NCBI GenBank assembly: GCA_037577475.1 | Contig: CM075183.1 | Coordinates: 13,098,471-13,162,470, forward strand | Origin: Chaunax sp. Z400 | Taxonomy: Eukaryota > Chordata > Actinopteri > Lophiiformes > Chaunacidae | Direction: 5' to 3' | DNA: 64,000 nucleotides | Shown here: in pieces, positions 61,839 through 64,000 of the stretch | Position numbering within the stretch: the first letter of the stretch is position 1 | Layout: each line of letters opens with the position of its first letter | The notes under the pieces: model-generated | Told to the model about the DNA's origin: nothing | Databases searched by the model: none | The model's input: the letters and a program-made list of their open reading frames with translations, nothing else | Translations under genes and position numbers: made by a program

Positions 61839-63531
61839 ACTGCAAAACATAAATAGCTCCTGGGTTAAGAGAAAAAGGTTCGGGAAGACATTTAGTGGGA
61901 AGCGGAAATCAATAAGGCAAGCGGTGAAGCTGGGAGGGAGTTCTAAGTGGATTAGATTGAGAGAATGTGTTCGATAGGTTATGGCTCTGAGAGAGAGATA
62001 GCCAGACACCGCAGGCTCTATTGCATACTAATAAGGAAGCCAGGATGGAAGCTAAGCACAGGGTTGTGCGGTTCACGCTGAAGAGTTTTTCTATATGGCT
62101 CCGGAGTCATCGGTTAAGGTTTTTCCCAGCATTTGTTTTTTACGATCTTGCCGACTTTGTTCTGAATGTTCACTGTTTAAATTCATGTCCAAGATTAAAA
62201 TTCCACTCAATATCCGAAAGAACCATTCCGAGACTCTTTTTTTCTCCTTCTTTTTTTCAAAATATCATCTCAGCAGGAAAACTTTCAATTAAGAGAGGCG
62301 AATAACTCACCTCAACCCCCCCCAAAAAGGAAGACAAACAGTAATGTCCTTAAGACTGTCTGCTTGCAACAACTTTTGTTTCGCACTTCTGGCATGAAAC
62401 CAGCCACCCTTTATCTGGCCAAGTGCCTGGGCCTTGGACAGCTGTCATGGTCGGAGTCTCAGGCTTGAGGGGAAGCCAAGGAGTGAGAAAAGAAAAGAGA
62501 CTGGGAGAGAGAAGGAGTGAGAGTCATTTGGCCGGGGCAGTGTGCCGCAGGGGTGATTCCTGATGGCAGAGGAGGATAAGGGGATAAAGGGAGGGAGGGA
62601 CAGATGTTGTGCTTAGTCACAGACCTCCACTGTGACCCAGAAGGTCAGGTCTCCACACTGGCCGCCTGGCCAAAGCTTCTGAGGCAGCCAGGCAGAAAAC
62701 AAGGTTGCAAACAGCTACATCATGCAGTGTGGCGAGCAGACAGCGGCCAATCTTGAAGATAGGGACCGGCCAGACTTCCCAGCCGGAGTGATTGGAGGGG
62801 GGGGGGGGGTGTGAGGAGGTGTTGGGGAGTGAGTGGTACCTACTCCCCCTCACTTAGGCCAGTGAACCAAGGGACCACCAGCCAGACCAGAAGCAGTGGT
62901 GGGGGAGTGGAGACGAACAGTTGCCAAGAGACCACCACTGATCCCGCGACCGCCGCAGTTTGACCCCGATTGAGGAGGTCAACAAGGCCGGGGGGGGGGG
63001 GGGGGGGGGGGGGCTTACGAGCAGCACTCCTGCCACCACCTCCCCTGACCGACACCCCCCACCGGGCTAAAAGCCGTCCTCCTCCACGCGCCCTGGGCCG
63101 CGTTTTCACTGATCTGCTTTGCTCAATTAAACTTCAGACGACACCCTGCCACATCTCTATGCAAAGGTCACGACCCCGGGGGCCAGAGGTTAAGTCTGGC
63201 GCTCATAAAACAAGGTCTCCATTAACACAGCAGCGTGTATTCAGAGGTAATCCATCCATTTCCACAAACTATCGTGACAGTGTGAAAGAAAAAAGAAAAA
63301 AAAAGTTACGTTGCCGAGGTGGGGTGGGGGGGTGGGGGGGGTCAAGGTAATGATGTTTTATGGCTGTGTTAACGTCCTGCACCAGAGTAAATGGGAAAGC
63401 TGCATGACGTTGACTTCTTTAGTCTCCCATTGGACTCTGTGGTTGTGAGGGAATCCACTGACAGCCTTCCAAACTTTTAAAAAATGATTTGAAGTCATCG
63501 CTAACTTGTGTTACCATTCCTACTTTAGCTC

Positions 63532-63532
<1 letters not shown>
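61839..63532. other. intron 2 stretch with G runs
   Basis: Contains a G run of 24 at 62990-63013, shorter G runs near 62798 and 63325, purine-rich DNA at 62460-62610, and unique sequence between. No exon is recognised. Confidence 0.45.

Positions 63533-63564
<32 letters not shown>
63533..63564. repeat. TA microsatellite
   Basis: An imperfect (TA)n tract of about 32 bases with one GT interruption. Confidence 0.93.
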
Positions 63565-63975
63565 AGGGAGGTTAGGAAAATTCCTACAGTAGAATTGTTT
63601 GTGCATCTTAATTAAATATGACGTTCAGATTGTTTTACGTTTATATTCTCCTTGCACTCTGAACAATACATGTAAATATGCAGCACAGAGAACTTTCAGT
63701 GAAGACGACAACTCCCTCCCTACATTCGTGGGGGGAAATTTGTGACGGCGAAAGACCGAATGCAGACGAGGCCTGCAGAATTCCAACATGTCCTGACGTG
63801 ATGTTTATCTGCGTGCCTTGTTACGCTGTCAAACTGGATGTGCAAAAATATGAATCCAGGTGGGAAGAGGTGATGATTCAAAGACAGAAAGAGAGAGAGG
63901 AAAAAAAGAAAGAAGAATTGCACTTCTTGTTCTATCAGATAAAGATAGAACGGTGCATTGAAGTACAACAGCGCC

Positions 63976-64000
63976 GTGTGTGTGTGTGTGTGTGTGTGTG
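63976..64000. repeat. TG microsatellite at window edge
   Basis: A TG tract that runs off the end of the window. Its full length is not visible. Confidence 0.9.

Overview
The window is vertebrate, most likely a percomorph-type teleost fish. It contains introns with canonical GT..AG borders, many CA/GA microsatellites, a tRNA-derived SINE with a typical fish tail, a decayed Tc1-type transposon, and hAT-like and other small TIR repeats. There is no prokaryotic gene organisation. Almost every short open reading frame is chance or microsatellite translation.

One protein-coding gene is recognisable: the 3' half of nfib (nuclear factor I/B), on the minus strand. Ten exons can be placed to the base between 28500 and 8176. 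All splice phases agree and together they give 375 codons plus a split first codon. They encode the region after the DNA-binding domain: the linker, the proline/serine-rich transactivation region and the C-terminus. The large exon for the NFI DNA-binding domain is not here, so everything from 28501 to 64000 is read as its downstream intron (at least 35.5 kb). A long 3' UTR probably runs from 8175 down to about 2310-2440, where two AATAAA signals lie. Bases 1-2300 look like downstream intergenic DNA.

The most interesting observation is in the C-terminal exons. The last coding exon is open in two frames. Joined to the 89-base penultimate exon it gives the long NFIB tail (PGTWASLVPFQ...). Joined directly to earlier exons it enters the SWYLG frame, which in other vertebrate NFI proteins stops right after the glycine. 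Here that stop is missing (GAG where TAG is expected), so the SWYLG isoforms should carry 28 extra residues. The change is synonymous in the other frame. A CA repeat lies 45 bases downstream of the penultimate exon's donor.

A second candidate is an 81-base, phase-compatible cassette exon at 29933-30013, about 360 bases downstream (in the transcript) of an 82-base CU tract.

The introns also hold a three-copy family of TIR elements (22.8, 40.2 and 55.3 kb; one carries the SINE with a target-site duplication), an 800-base Tc1 remnant with about 200-base TIRs flanked by TA, a dispersed repeat pair (34.7 and 50.0 kb), and several blocks that read like conserved non-coding elements. I found no CRISPR array, no complete non-coding RNA gene and no second protein-coding gene. 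Comparisons with mammalian NFIB rest on recalled knowledge of the family, not on a search.
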